Source: DATARH01 sp963778385 (lineage in GTDB: Bacteria > Pseudomonadota > Alphaproteobacteria > ATCC43930 > CGMCC-115725). Taken from it: a DNA stretch of 64,000 bases. The DNA is taken from positions 186,001 to 250,000 of the forward strand of contig CAVZUA010000033.1 of assembly GCA_963778385.1 (NCBI GenBank), in the 5' to 3' direction. How positions within the stretch are numbered: position 1 is the stretch's first letter; every line of letters begins with the position of its first letter. The notes beneath the pieces are model-generated. The model was not told the origin of the DNA and did no database searches. It worked only from the letters and a program-made list of their open reading frames with translations. The position numbers were made by a program, and so were the translations under genes. Shown one piece after another: positions 39,500-48,270 of this stretch.

Positions 39500-41101
39500 T
39501 CAGGCGGCGGCTTTGAGCACCATGTCGGCGGCCTTTTCGCCGATCATGATAGACGGGGCGTTGGTGTTGCCCGAAGTCAGCGTTGGCATGATCGAGGCGT
39601 CCGCCACGCGCAGCCCGGTGATGCCGTGCACCCGGAGCTGCGCGTCGACCACGGCCATTGGGTCGGAGCCCATCTTGCAGGTGCCGACCGGATGGTAGGT
39701 AGTCTCAGCCGCCGCCTTGACCCAGTCGATGATCTCGTCGTCGGTCTGACGATCGGTGCCGGGAGCTACCTCGGTGAGCTGCAGCGGCACCATCGCCGGG
39801 GCGGTCATGATCGAGCGGGCGATGCGGATCGCGCGCACGGTGAGTTCGGCGTCCGGCGGCGCCGACAGGAAGTTGAAGTTGATCGCCGGTGGCCGCTTCG
39901 GGTCGGAAGAGGTGATATGGATGCGGCCCTTGCTCTCCGGCCGCATCGGGTGCGCGTAGCAGGTAAAGCCGGATTGCTTGGCGATGCGCGGTCCCTTCGG
40001 GCCCGGCTCGGTCAGCATCGGGACCCACCCGAGCAGCAGGTCGGGCGCTTCCAGTCCTTCGCGCGAAAAGACGAAGGCCCGCATCGGCGCCCCGACGCTG
40101 GCGAGAAAGCCCTTGCGAAACAAAGCGTAGCGCGTCGCCTGGTAAACCATGCCGAGGCCGCGGGCGCGATCGTTGTTGGTGATGCCCCGCTTGCCGACAT
40201 GCCAGCGGGTGCGCGGCGCGAAATGGTCGCGCAGATTCTCGCCGACGCCGGGGAGCGCCTGGCGTACCTCGATGCCGAGTGCCTTGAGCCGCTCCGGCTG
40301 GCCGATGCCGGACAACTCCAGGAGCTGCGGCGAGTTGATCGTGCCGCCGCAGACGACGACCTCGCGCCCGGTCCGCGCTTCGCGCTTTTCGCCGCCGACG
40401 GAATAGCGCACGCCGGTGCAGCGCGTGCCGTCGAAGGTCATCGCCTCGGTCAGCGCGCCGGTCTCGATGTGCAGGTTCTGGCGGTTGCGGATCGGGTCGA
40501 GATAGGCGCGGGCGGTGCTCTGGCGGCGGCCTTTGGCGATCGTCGCCTGGCTCATCACGATGCCGTCCTGCTGGGCGCCGTTGTAATCGGGGTTGTGGCG
40601 GATGCCGACCTGGCCCGCCGCTTCGATCAGTGCCCGAAAGATGGGTTCGCGCGGTTGCGGGTCGGTGACGCGCAGCGGGCCGTCGCGGCCGCGGAATTCG
40701 TCGTTGCCGCCGCCTTCATAGCTTTCCATGCGCTTGAAGAAGGGCAGGACCTCGGCATAGCTCCAGCCCTGGTTTCCCATCTGCGCCCAGGTGTCGAAAT
40801 CCTGCGCCTGGCCGCGCACGAAGGCCATGCCGTTGATCGAGCTGGAGCCACCGAGCAGCTTGCCGCGCGGCACCGGGAGACGGCGGCCGCTGGTGTTGGC
40901 CTCGGGCTCGGCGGAATACAGCCAGTTGGCCGCCGGGTTGGTGATCAGCCGGGCCGAGCCAACCGGGATGAACGACCAGGGATGGCTCGCCCGGCCGGCT
41001 TCGAGCAGCAGCACCTTGTTGCGCGGGTCGGCCGACAGCCGGTACGCCACCGCCGCACCGGCCGACCCGGCGCCGACGACGATATAGTCGTATGTGTCCA
41101 T
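39500..41101 (-). CDS. GMC family FAD-dependent oxidoreductase (choline dehydrogenase-like)
   Basis: 533 residues from the ATG at 41101, so that the FAD motif YIVVGAGSAGAAVAYRLS sits at the start; the longer frame has no merit. Other marks: GMC signature 1 near PRGKLLGGSSSINGMAFVRG, signature 2 near VVCGGTINSPQLLELSGIG, and the active-site His in TTYHPVGTCKMGSDPMAVVD. It oxidises an alcohol; the substrate is not readable from sequence. Divergent from the thioredoxin-fusion gene (121 bp between). Confidence 0.93.
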   Translation of the reverse strand: MDTYDYIVVGAGSAGAAVAYRLSADPRNKVLLLEAGRASHPWSFIPVGSARLITNPAANWLYSAEPEANTSGRRLPVPRGKLLGGSSSINGMAFVRGQAQDFDTWAQMGNQGWSYAEVLPFFKRMESYEGGGNDEFRGRDGPLRVTDPQPREPIFRALIEAAGQVGIRHNPDYNGAQQDGIVMSQATIAKGRRQSTARAYLDPIRNRQNLHIETGALTEAMTFDGTRCTGVRYSVGGEKREARTGREVVVCGGTINSPQLLELSGIGQPERLKALGIEVRQALPGVGENLRDHFAPRTRWHVGKRGITNNDRARGLGMVYQATRYALFRKGFLASVGAPMRAFVFSREGLEAPDLLLGWVPMLTEPGPKGPRIAKQSGFTCYAHPMRPESKGRIHITSSDPKRPPAINFNFLSAPPDAELTVRAIRIARSIMTAPAMVPLQLTEVAPGTDRQTDDEIIDWVKAAAETTYHPVGTCKMGSDPMAVVDAQLRVHGITGLRVADASIMPTLTSGNTNAPSIMIGEKAADMVLKAAA

Positions 41102-41222
41102 CGCGTTCCGCGCTCCCCAATGTTTTCGTTCACACCCTTCTGACGGCGATTTTGCACCCGGCAAAGCTTGCCGGCCATCGGTGTTGGGGCCATGCTGCAT
41201 TGAGCAAACAGGGGAGCGCGCC

Positions 41223-42662
41223 ATGGGCGACACACCGCAAGACGGCCTTATCGCGGTGGTCAAGCGCGACTGCCCGACCTGCGAGCTGACCGCGCCAGTG
41301 CTCGGTGAACTGGCGCGCCGTGCGGGCCTGCAGGTCTACACCCAGGACGACCCGACCTTCCCCGAGACAGTCCCCAGCCGCGTTGACGATACCGGGCTCG
41401 ACGTGTCGCATCGCCTCAAGATCGAGGTCGTGCCGACGCTGATCCGCCTGGCGGGAGGCCGCGAGGTCGACCGCACCTACGGCTGGGACCGCGGCGAATG
41501 GGAGCGCGTCGCCGGGATCGCTGGGCTGGGACGGGAGCTGCCGGCGTCACGGCCGGGCTGCGGCGCCAAGAATGTCGAGCCGGGGGTCATCGAGCGGCTG
41601 AAAATCCGCTTCAACGAAACCGGCCTCAGATCGCGCCGCATCGCGATCGGCGGGGACGAGGACGAGCAGGAGGCGATGTACGAGCGCGGCTGGTCGGACG
41701 GCCTGCCGTTGGTGCCGCCGACCGAGGAGCGTGTGCTCAAGATGCTCGACGGCAGCGCACGCGACCCGCAGGAAGTGATCGGGCTGATCCCGCCGATGCT
41801 GGCGCCAGCCACGGTGGAGAAGATCGCGGTCAACGCGGTGATGGCCGGGTGTAAGCCGGAATATCTGCCGGTCGTGCTGGCCGCGGTCGAGGCGGTGCTC
41901 GAAGAAGGTTTCGCCATGCACGGCGTGCTGGCGACGACGATGTTCGTCGGCCCGGTCGTGGTGGTGAACGGACCAATCCGTCGCCGCATCGGCATGAACG
42001 CCAGGGGCAATGTGCTGGGGCAGGGCAACCGCGCCAATGCCGCGATCGGCCGGGCGCTGCAACTCGTGATCCGCAACATCGGCGGCGGCCGGCCGCAGGA
42101 GGTCGACAGGGCGACCCTCGGCAACCCCGGCAAGTACACCTATTGCTTTGCCGAGGACGAGGAAGGCTCGTGCTGGGAGCCGCTCGCGGTCGAGCGCGGC
42201 CTCGCCCACGGCCAGTCGGCGGTGACCGTCTTTGCCGGCTTTGGCTTGCAGGGCATGGTCGACCAGAAGTCGCGCGAGCCGGAAAGCCTGGCCCGCAGCT
42301 TCGCCGAATCGCTCAAGGCGATCCACAACGTCAAATTGGCGCCGTCCTGCGATGCGCTGCTGGTGATCTGCCCCGAGCACGAGCGCACCTTCCGTAACGC
42401 CGGCTGGTCGAAGGCGCGGCTTTACGAGGAGCTCTACAAGCTCTGCGAAATTCCCGGCGATCAACTCGTCGCCGGCGCCCGCGGCATGGCTGAGGGCGGT
42501 CCGCCATCGCTCGCCGGCAAGACCGTCAATAAATTCCGCCCCGGTGGGCTGATGATCGTGCGCGCCGGAGGCGGCGCCGGCATGTTTTCCGGTATCATCG
42601 GCGGGTGGTCGCAAGGCGGCCCGCGCGGCAGCATTCCCATAACCAAGGAGGTGCGGAATTGA
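41223..42662 (+). CDS. Thioredoxin-like domain fused to a conserved domain; partner of the UGSC selenoprotein
   Basis: 479 residues from the ATG at 41223 (GGGGAG 5 nt upstream). Residues 1-95 look like a thioredoxin/glutaredoxin fold with an N-terminal redox pair CPTC (VVKRDCPTCELTAPVLGEL) and the cis-Pro segment EVVPTLIRL. The remaining ~370 residues (EAMYERGWSDGLPLVPPTEE, NAVMAGCKPEYLPVVLAAVE, GPIRRRIGMNARGNVLGQGN) form a conserved domain I cannot name. It has several Cys, one in a SPC-type loop APSCDALLVICPEHE. The stop overlaps the TTG start of the next gene (TTGA). It is a likely redox partner of the selenoprotein; this is inferred from coupling. Confidence 0.75.
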   Translation: MGDTPQDGLIAVVKRDCPTCELTAPVLGELARRAGLQVYTQDDPTFPETVPSRVDDTGLDVSHRLKIEVVPTLIRLAGGREVDRTYGWDRGEWERVAGIAGLGRELPASRPGCGAKNVEPGVIERLKIRFNETGLRSRRIAIGGDEDEQEAMYERGWSDGLPLVPPTEERVLKMLDGSARDPQEVIGLIPPMLAPATVEKIAVNAVMAGCKPEYLPVVLAAVEAVLEEGFAMHGVLATTMFVGPVVVVNGPIRRRIGMNARGNVLGQGNRANAAIGRALQLVIRNIGGGRPQEVDRATLGNPGKYTYCFAEDEEGSCWEPLAVERGLAHGQSAVTVFAGFGLQGMVDQKSREPESLARSFAESLKAIHNVKLAPSCDALLVICPEHERTFRNAGWSKARLYEELYKLCEIPGDQLVAGARGMAEGGPPSLAGKTVNKFRPGGLMIVRAGGGAGMFSGIIGGWSQGGPRGSIPITKEVRN

Positions 42663-43171
42663 CGGTCTTACTCGACCCCACGTCGGAGCAGTCTCCGACC
42701 ATCCGGCCGCGATTGCCGCGGCCCGATAGCCTCGATGGCCTGACCATCGGCATCCTCGACATCGCCAAGGCGCGCGGCGACGTGTTCCTGAAGCGCCTCG
42801 GCGAGCGGCTCGGCGAGCGCGGCATCGCGTTCAGGCATTACGCCAAGCCGACCAATACGCGGCCGGCGCCGCTGCCGCTGCAGCAGCAGATCGCCACCGA
42901 GGTCAACCTCGTCATCGAAGGGCTGAGCGACTGAGGGTCGTGCATATCGTGCTGTACGCATGACATGGCGAACCTTGAGGCGCGTGGTATCCCAACGGTC
43001 GGCGTGGCGACGACCGAGTTTATTCAGGGCGCGGAGGCGCAAGCCAAGGCGCTCGGCACAGACCCGGCACTGGTGTTCATTCCGCATCCGGTGCAGGACC
43101 GCACCGACGCGGAATTGCGCGCCCTCGCCGACGAGCATTTCGGGGCGATCGTAAAGCTGTTGCTGAAGTAG
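42659..43171 (+). CDS. UGSC family selenoprotein, with in-frame UGA (Sec) codon at 42932-42934
   Basis: Read through the TGA, the frame runs from the TTG at 42659 to a TAG at 43169-43171: 170 residues with selenocysteine at residue 92. The sequence around it is EGLSD-Sec-GSCISCCTHDM, so the U-G-S-C motif that names the family is exact. The half before it (LDGLTIGILDIAKARGDVFL) and the half after it (ANLEARGIPTVGVATTEFIQ, QAKALGTDPALVFIPHPVQD) together form one continuous family domain in the same frame. A SECIS-like hairpin follows the TGA directly. The gene is coupled to the upstream thioredoxin-like gene by a 4-bp overlap. Standard gene callers would split it into two ORFs (42659-42934 and 42965-43171). 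Function of the family is not established; a redox role is likely. Confidence 0.88.
42937..42964 (+). promoter_or_regulatory. Bacterial SECIS-like stem-loop
   Basis: Arms GTCGTGC (42937-42943) and GCATGAC (42958-42964) pair over 7 bp with one G-U. A 1x1 mismatch (A44/C57), three more pairs and a six-base loop CGTGCT (42948-42953) follow. The loop holds a GU, as SelB-binding loops do, and starts 13 nt after the TGA, in keeping with the short spacing of bacterial SECIS elements. The pairing was worked out by eye. Confidence 0.7.
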
Positions 43172-43258
43172 GCGGTTTGCCGACAAGCGGCCGGGGCGTA
43201 TCGCACCAGCCGCCTGTTCCTGTGCCTCGAAGTATCGAAATGAACTTTATCGCCTCCC

Positions 43259-43336
43259 CCGGGCTTGACCCGGGGGGCCACGTCCTGACGCTCCCCCGCC
43301 GGAGCCCGAAGACGGGGATGGCCGGGTCAAGCCCGG
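43259..43336. repeat. GC-rich intergenic palindromic element
   Basis: CCGGGCTTGACCCGG (43259-43273) and its exact reverse complement (43322-43336) enclose 48 bp. Each arm is itself partly palindromic. This looks like the dispersed REP-like elements common between genes of rhizobial and rhodospirilloid genomes. It lies between the convergent selenoprotein and RND genes and may act as terminator. Confidence 0.75.
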
Positions 43337-43378
43337 CCAAGGCGCCGACCAGTACTTCGTCCACGCAAGCAGTATCCC

Positions 43379-46300
43379 CTAACTCGTAGCCTCGTGATGC
43401 GCTGGCGTGTGATCGGCGGGCGGTCGCTCCTTCGGCCGGATTGACGGGCGCAGCCGCTCGCGGATCGCCTGGAAGAAGACGTAGAGCGGCGGCACCGCGA
43501 AGATGCCGACAAACGACGCCATGATCATGCCGCCGAACACCGGCGTGCCGACGTCCCGCCGCGCCAATTGCGAGGCACCGGCGGCGACGACCAGCGGGTA
43601 GAGGCCGAGGATGAACGCGAACGACGTCATCATCACCGGGCGGAAGCGGTCGCGCGCGCCCTGGATCGCCGCCTCGACCAGCGGCGTGCCGTGCTCGCGG
43701 CGCTCCTTGGCGAATTCGACGATCAGGATGCCGTTCTTCGCGGCAAGACCGATCAGCACGACCATGCCGATTTGCGCGTAAAGGTCGAGCGTCAGCCCCG
43801 CAAGGACGATGGCGCCGACCGATCCGAGAATGCCGATCGCCACCGACAGCAGCACCGGCACTGGGATCGTCCAGCTCTCGTACAGCGCGACCAGGAACAG
43901 ATAGGCGAAGAGCACGGCAAAGACGAGAATGATCCCGGTCTTGCCCTCGGCGCGCTTTTCCTGGAACGCGGTGTCGGTCCACTCGCCGGCATAGCCCGGC
44001 GGCAGCGTCGCGGCGGCGACCTTCTCCATCGCCGCCAGCGCCTGCCCGGACGAAACACCCGCCGCCGGGCCGCCTTGCACGGTGACCGCGCGCAGATTGT
44101 TGTAGCGGATCAGCGCCGGCGGGCCGACGACGACCTTGGCGTCGGCAAGGCTGCGCAGTGGGACCATTTTGCCCTGGTCGTTTTTCACATTGATCCGGAA
44201 GATGTCGGTGACGCGCTCCCGGTCGTCCGCCTCGGCCTGCACCTGGACCTGCCAAGTCCGACCGAAAAGGTTGAAATTGTTGACAAAATACCCACCGAGC
44301 GAGGCCTGCATCGCCTGGAACACATTGCTCAGCGAGACGCCCAGGATTTGCACCTTGTCGCGGTCGATGTCGAGGTAGATCGAGGGGTTGGTCGCCGAGT
44401 AGGTGCTGAAGACGCGCTGCAGATCGGGGTTCTGATTGGCGGCGACCACGAGCCCGCGCAGTACCTGGGCCATCGCTTGCGGGCTGCCGCCGCGCAAATC
44501 TTCGAGCACGTAAGTGAAACCGCCGCCGGTGCCGAGGCCGATGATGGGTGGCGGCGCCAACGGCAGCACGGTGCCGCCGCTGATCTGGCGGAATTTCGGC
44601 ACAAGGCGCGCCATGATCGCGTTGACCGAATTGGCCGCGCCCTTGCGTTCTTCGAACGGCTTGGTCGTGACGACGATGAACCCGGCATTCGGCTGCGAGT
44701 AATTGTCGATAAAATTGAGGCCGACGACCGATGTATAGTCCGCAATGGCTTCCTCTTCCTTGAGCGCCTTTTCCGCCTGCTGCACGACGGCCAAGGTCCG
44801 TGCCACCGACGCGCCGCCCGGCAATTGGATCACGACAAAAAAGGCGCCCTGATCGTCTTCGGGCAGGAACCCGGTCGGTGTTATTTTGAGGAGGCCGCCG
44901 GTCGCGACGCCGGCGACTACCACCATCACGATGCCGATGATCGTAAATCGCAGGATGCGGGCGACGGCCGCCCCATAGGCGTCGCGCACCCGGTCGATCG
45001 ACCGCATCACATAGCCGATCGGTCCGCGCCGCGGCCCGTGATGCGGCCGCAGAAAGACGCCGCACAGCGCCGGCGACAGCGTCAACGCGTTGATCGCCGA
45101 GAGGAACATCGAGACCGCGACGGTGACCGCGAACTGCCGGAACAATTCGCCCGAAATGCCGGGAATGAAGGCGACGGGCACAAATACCGAGAGCAGCACG
45201 AGCGTGATGGCGATGATCGGCGCGGTAATCTCGGTCATCGCCGCTTTGACCGCGTCGGCGGGCGACAGCTCGGGCCGCTCCTCCATCACCCGCTCGACAT
45301 TTTCGACGACGACGATCGCGTCGTCGACGACGATGCCGATGGCCAACACCACGGCGAGCAGCGAGACGGTATTCGCCGAATAGCCGATTGCGTTCAGCAC
45401 GATGAACGTACCGATCAGGCTGACCGGTACCGCCAGGGTCGGAATGAGCGTCGCGCGCAGGCTGCCGAGAAACAGATAGACGACGAGCACGACCAGCACG
45501 AACGCCTCGATCAGCGTCTTCTGCACCTCATGGATCGTCTCGGTCACGAAGGCGGTCGGATCATAGGTGACGCGCCATCTGAGGTCGGGCGGAAACCGCT
45601 TCTGCAATTCGGTGAGTTGTGCCTTCACCGCGTTGAGCGTGGTGATCGCGTTGGCGCCCGGCGTCTGATAGATCGCGATCGCCGCCGCCGGTCCGCCGTC
45701 GATGCGCGTCTCGCGGTCCATGTTGTTGGCGCCCAGCTGCAGGCGGGCGACATCGCCGAGGCGGAGGACCGAGCCGTCAGGGTTGGTCCGGATGACGATA
45801 TTGGCGAATTCCTCGACCGTGGTGAGCCGGCCTTTGGTCGAGATGTTGAGCTGCAGCTGCTGGTCGTTGGAGATCGGCCGCGCGCCGATGCGGCCAACCG
45901 CGGCCTGGACGTTCTGCGACTGGATCGCGTTGATGATGTCGCCGGTCGTCAGGTTGAGGCCGGTCAGCGCGTCGGTGCGCACCCAGGCGCGCATCGCGTA
46001 ATCCTGTGGTCCCCACAAAATGGCGTCGCCGACCCCCGGTGTGCTCCTGATCCGGTCGAGCAGGTTGATCGTGACATAGTTGGAGAGGAACAGCGGGTCA
46101 TAGGTGTGGTTCGGCGAATCGAGCGCGATGACGCCGAGCAGCGCCGAGGACTTCTTCTTGACCGTGATGCCTTGCCGCTGGACGTCGTCGGGCAGGCTGC
46201 TCAGCGCGACCTGGACGCGGTTGTTGACGTTGACCGTATTGATGTCGGGGTTGGTGCCGAGCTCGAACGAGCAGATCAGCGTATAGCTGCCGTCGTCGCC

Positions 46301-46549
46301 GCTGACGCTCTTCATGTAGATCATCTTGTCGACGCCGACGACTTGCGCCTCGATGGGCTGCGCGACCGTTGCGTCGACGACCGAGGAGTTCGCACCCGGG
46401 TAGGTCGTCGAGACCTGGACCTGCGGCGGCACGATGTCCGGGTATTGCGCCAGTGGTATGATAAACAGCGACAAAAGGCCGGCGATCGTCGTCACCAAGG
46501 CAATGACGATCGCCAGCCGCGGCCGGTCGACAAAGATCGCGGATAACAT
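43379..46549 (-). CDS. RND efflux transporter, inner-membrane permease (HAE1/AcrB type)
   Basis: 1056 residues, usual length. It shows the N-terminal start MLSAIFVDRPRLAIVIALV, two large periplasmic loops, and 12 predicted membrane helices. The proton-relay Asp pair is in helix 4 (GIVVDDAIVVVENVERVMEE), and the FLPEDDQGAFFVVIQLPGGA strand opens the second loop. It exports hydrophobic compounds by proton antiport together with an adaptor and an outer-membrane channel. The adaptor gene is immediately upstream (4 bp); no channel gene is in the window. Confidence 0.96.
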   Translation of the reverse strand: MLSAIFVDRPRLAIVIALVTTIAGLLSLFIIPLAQYPDIVPPQVQVSTTYPGANSSVVDATVAQPIEAQVVGVDKMIYMKSVSGDDGSYTLICSFELGTNPDINTVNVNNRVQVALSSLPDDVQRQGITVKKKSSALLGVIALDSPNHTYDPLFLSNYVTINLLDRIRSTPGVGDAILWGPQDYAMRAWVRTDALTGLNLTTGDIINAIQSQNVQAAVGRIGARPISNDQQLQLNISTKGRLTTVEEFANIVIRTNPDGSVLRLGDVARLQLGANNMDRETRIDGGPAAAIAIYQTPGANAITTLNAVKAQLTELQKRFPPDLRWRVTYDPTAFVTETIHEVQKTLIEAFVLVVLVVYLFLGSLRATLIPTLAVPVSLIGTFIVLNAIGYSANTVSLLAVVLAIGIVVDDAIVVVENVERVMEERPELSPADAVKAAMTEITAPIIAITLVLLSVFVPVAFIPGISGELFRQFAVTVAVSMFLSAINALTLSPALCGVFLRPHHGPRRGPIGYVMRSIDRVRDAYGAAVARILRFTIIGIVMVVVAGVATGGLLKITPTGFLPEDDQGAFFVVIQLPGGASVARTLAVVQQAEKALKEEEAIADYTSVVGLNFIDNYSQPNAGFIVVTTKPFEERKGAANSVNAIMARLVPKFRQISGGTVLPLAPPPIIGLGTGGGFTYVLEDLRGGSPQAMAQVLRGLVVAANQNPDLQRVFSTYSATNPSIYLDIDRDKVQILGVSLSNVFQAMQASLGGYFVNNFNLFGRTWQVQVQAEADDRERVTDIFRINVKNDQGKMVPLRSLADAKVVVGPPALIRYNNLRAVTVQGGPAAGVSSGQALAAMEKVAAATLPPGYAGEWTDTAFQEKRAEGKTGIILVFAVLFAYLFLVALYESWTIPVPVLLSVAIGILGSVGAIVLAGLTLDLYAQIGMVVLIGLAAKNGILIVEFAKERREHGTPLVEAAIQGARDRFRPVMMTSFAFILGLYPLVVAAGASQLARRDVGTPVFGGMIMASFVGIFAVPPLYVFFQAIRERLRPSIRPKERPPADHTPAHHEATS

Positions 46550-46553
46550 GACG

Positions 46554-47660
46554 TCAGCTGCGGTTCAACGCCGACGACATCGGCTTGGGCTGGACCGGAG
46601 AGCCCTCCCGCAAGGTCTGTGTCCCCTCGACGATAACGAGCTCGCCGCCCTTGAGACCCTCGGTGACGACGATGTCCTCGCCGGTGCCGGGCCCGGTCTT
46701 GATCCGCCGGATCGCGGCCTTGCCGTCCTCGACGATAAAGACATAGACGCCCTGCTGATCGCTGATCAGCGCGGCCTGCGGGATCACGACCTGCTCTTGC
46801 GGCTTCGCGGCTTCGAGATCGACCGTGACCAGCTGGCCGTCGATCAGGCTGCCCTTGGGGTTGGGGAAGACGGCCCGCACTTGCACGGTGTCGGTCGATT
46901 TATCGACGGTGACGTCGACAAAATCGATCTTGCCGACCTCGCCGTAAGTCGTGTTGTCGGCAAAGCGCAGATTGGCCTTGATGTTGCTGACATCGACCGG
47001 GTGATCGGGGTCTTGCGAGCGCATGATTATGCGCTGGCTGACCGGGAACAGCACATAGGTCGGGTCGATGCTGACGATGGTGACCAAGGTGCCGGTTTGC
47101 GGGTTCACGACATTCCCCTTAGTGATCATCGTGCGGCCGATCTTGCCGGTGATCGGCGACGTGACGTCGGTGTAGCCGAGATTGATCTTGGCGGTCTCCA
47201 GGTTGGCCTGGTCGACGAGGATTTTCGCATCGGCGTCGCGGTCCGCGGTCAGCGCCTGGTCGCGCGCGACCACCGTGCCGGCATTGGTTTTCATCAGGTC
47301 TTCGGCGCGCTGATATTGGATGGCGGTGAGCAGCTTGGTTGCCTTGGCCGAGGCCAGCGCGCCGTTGGCTTGGTCGACTGTGGCCTGAAACTGGTCCTTC
47401 TCGATCTGGTAGAGCTTCTGTCCCTCCTTGACCATGTCGCCTTCGATAAACAGCACCGAATTGAGGAAGCCGGTGACGCGGGCTTGGATGTCGACACGGT
47501 TGATCGCCTGCACACGGCCGACAAAATCGGCGGTGCGCGCGACCGGCTTGCGCTCCGCCTGGACCGTGCCGACCGGAACGGTCGCAGGCGGCGCCTGCTG
47601 CGCAAAAGCCGGCGCGACCAGCCCGCAACCCACGATCAGGGCCGCCGTCACAGCACGCAT
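46554..47660 (-). CDS. RND efflux periplasmic adaptor subunit (AcrA type)
   Basis: 368 residues. Signal peptide MRAVTAALIVGCGLVAPAFA at the start. Then the barrel-sandwich/lipoyl halves (VDIQARVTGFLNSVLFIEGD and NLGYTDVTSPITGKIGRT), a short alpha-hairpin, and a beta-barrel with SIDPTYVLFPVSQR. It links the permease at 43379-46549 with an outer-membrane channel. No lipobox Cys is seen, so it is probably not lipidated. First gene of the pump operon. Confidence 0.94.
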   Translation of the reverse strand: MRAVTAALIVGCGLVAPAFAQQAPPATVPVGTVQAERKPVARTADFVGRVQAINRVDIQARVTGFLNSVLFIEGDMVKEGQKLYQIEKDQFQATVDQANGALASAKATKLLTAIQYQRAEDLMKTNAGTVVARDQALTADRDADAKILVDQANLETAKINLGYTDVTSPITGKIGRTMITKGNVVNPQTGTLVTIVSIDPTYVLFPVSQRIIMRSQDPDHPVDVSNIKANLRFADNTTYGEVGKIDFVDVTVDKSTDTVQVRAVFPNPKGSLIDGQLVTVDLEAAKPQEQVVIPQAALISDQQGVYVFIVEDGKAAIRRIKTGPGTGEDIVVTEGLKGGELVIVEGTQTLREGSPVQPKPMSSALNRS

Positions 47661-47822
47661 TCACGCCTCCCCGTCCCATGTCGGAACATCCGCTCGGTGG
47701 CCTTTGGCCCCGCCGCGGGCATTCAACCACCGCATCGTGAAACTAATTGTCCTGCGGCGCGAGACCAAATCGTTCGCCGCTGCCGCCGGTCGTCTCAACT
47801 CCCCTCGATCCGCCGGCTGTTA

Positions 47823-48266
47823 CTAAGGCGGCGGGTACGGCTGGCAGTAGTAGGGCGGCGGGCAGCTATTGGACGAGGCGGCCGCCGCTCCCGCCGCCGC
47901 CCCCACCGCCACACCGGCGGCGACGGCGGCGCCGGGATAATAGGGCCGGTAATAGCCGCCGTAGTAAGCGCCGCCGGGGGCCCGGTAGGCAGTCCCGCCA
48001 TTCGGTCCCACGGCGGCCGCCCCGCCATAGGGGCCGCGCACCGCGGCGCCGCCGTTGGGTCCCACCGCCGCCGCCCCGCCATACGGGGTCCGCACCGCCC
48101 CGCCGCCATTCGGTCCGCGGTAGGCGCCGCCGCCGGCTGGACCGCGCACGGCAGTGCCGCCGGCAGGTCCGTGATAAACGCCGCCCCCGCCCCGCCAGGC
48201 GAAGGCGGGACAGGCCATGGCCAGGATAAGCATCGCGCTCAGCGCGAAAATGGTCTGTCGCTGCAT
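47823..48266 (-). CDS. Secreted Gly/Ala-rich repeat protein
   Basis: 147 residues from the ATG at 48266. Signal peptide MQRQTIFALSAMLILAMACP with AFA-W cleavage. Then about ten Gly-rich units of the type RGPNGGGAV, RTPYGGAAAV and RGPYGGAAAV, a Tyr-rich YYGGYYRPYYPG, an Ala stretch, and a Cys/Pro/Tyr-rich end (CPPPYYCQPYPPP). Two Cys could form a disulfide. Envelope location is likely, function unknown. It starts 4 bp after the DUF2092 gene, so they are one operon. Confidence 0.75.
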   Translation of the reverse strand: MQRQTIFALSAMLILAMACPAFAWRGGGGVYHGPAGGTAVRGPAGGGAYRGPNGGGAVRTPYGGAAAVGPNGGAAVRGPYGGAAAVGPNGGTAYRAPGGAYYGGYYRPYYPGAAVAAGVAVGAAAGAAAASSNSCPPPYYCQPYPPP

Positions 48267-48270
48267 GGCC

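Noticed and set aside
39206..41143. 645-residue plus-strand frame
   Set aside because: Antisense of the YbaK and GMC oxidoreductase genes.
42932..42934. TGA as ordinary stop or nonsense mutation
   Set aside because: Its position at the U of the U-G-S-C motif plus the adjacent SECIS-like hairpin favours Sec; kept open as a testable alternative.
42965..43171. Separate small protein starting at ATG 42965
   Set aside because: Same frame as the upstream half and continuous with the UGSC family domain; Sec readthrough explains both halves.
43568..46546. 992-residue plus-strand frame
   Set aside because: Antisense of the RND permease; very rich in Asp, Arg and His with no domain.
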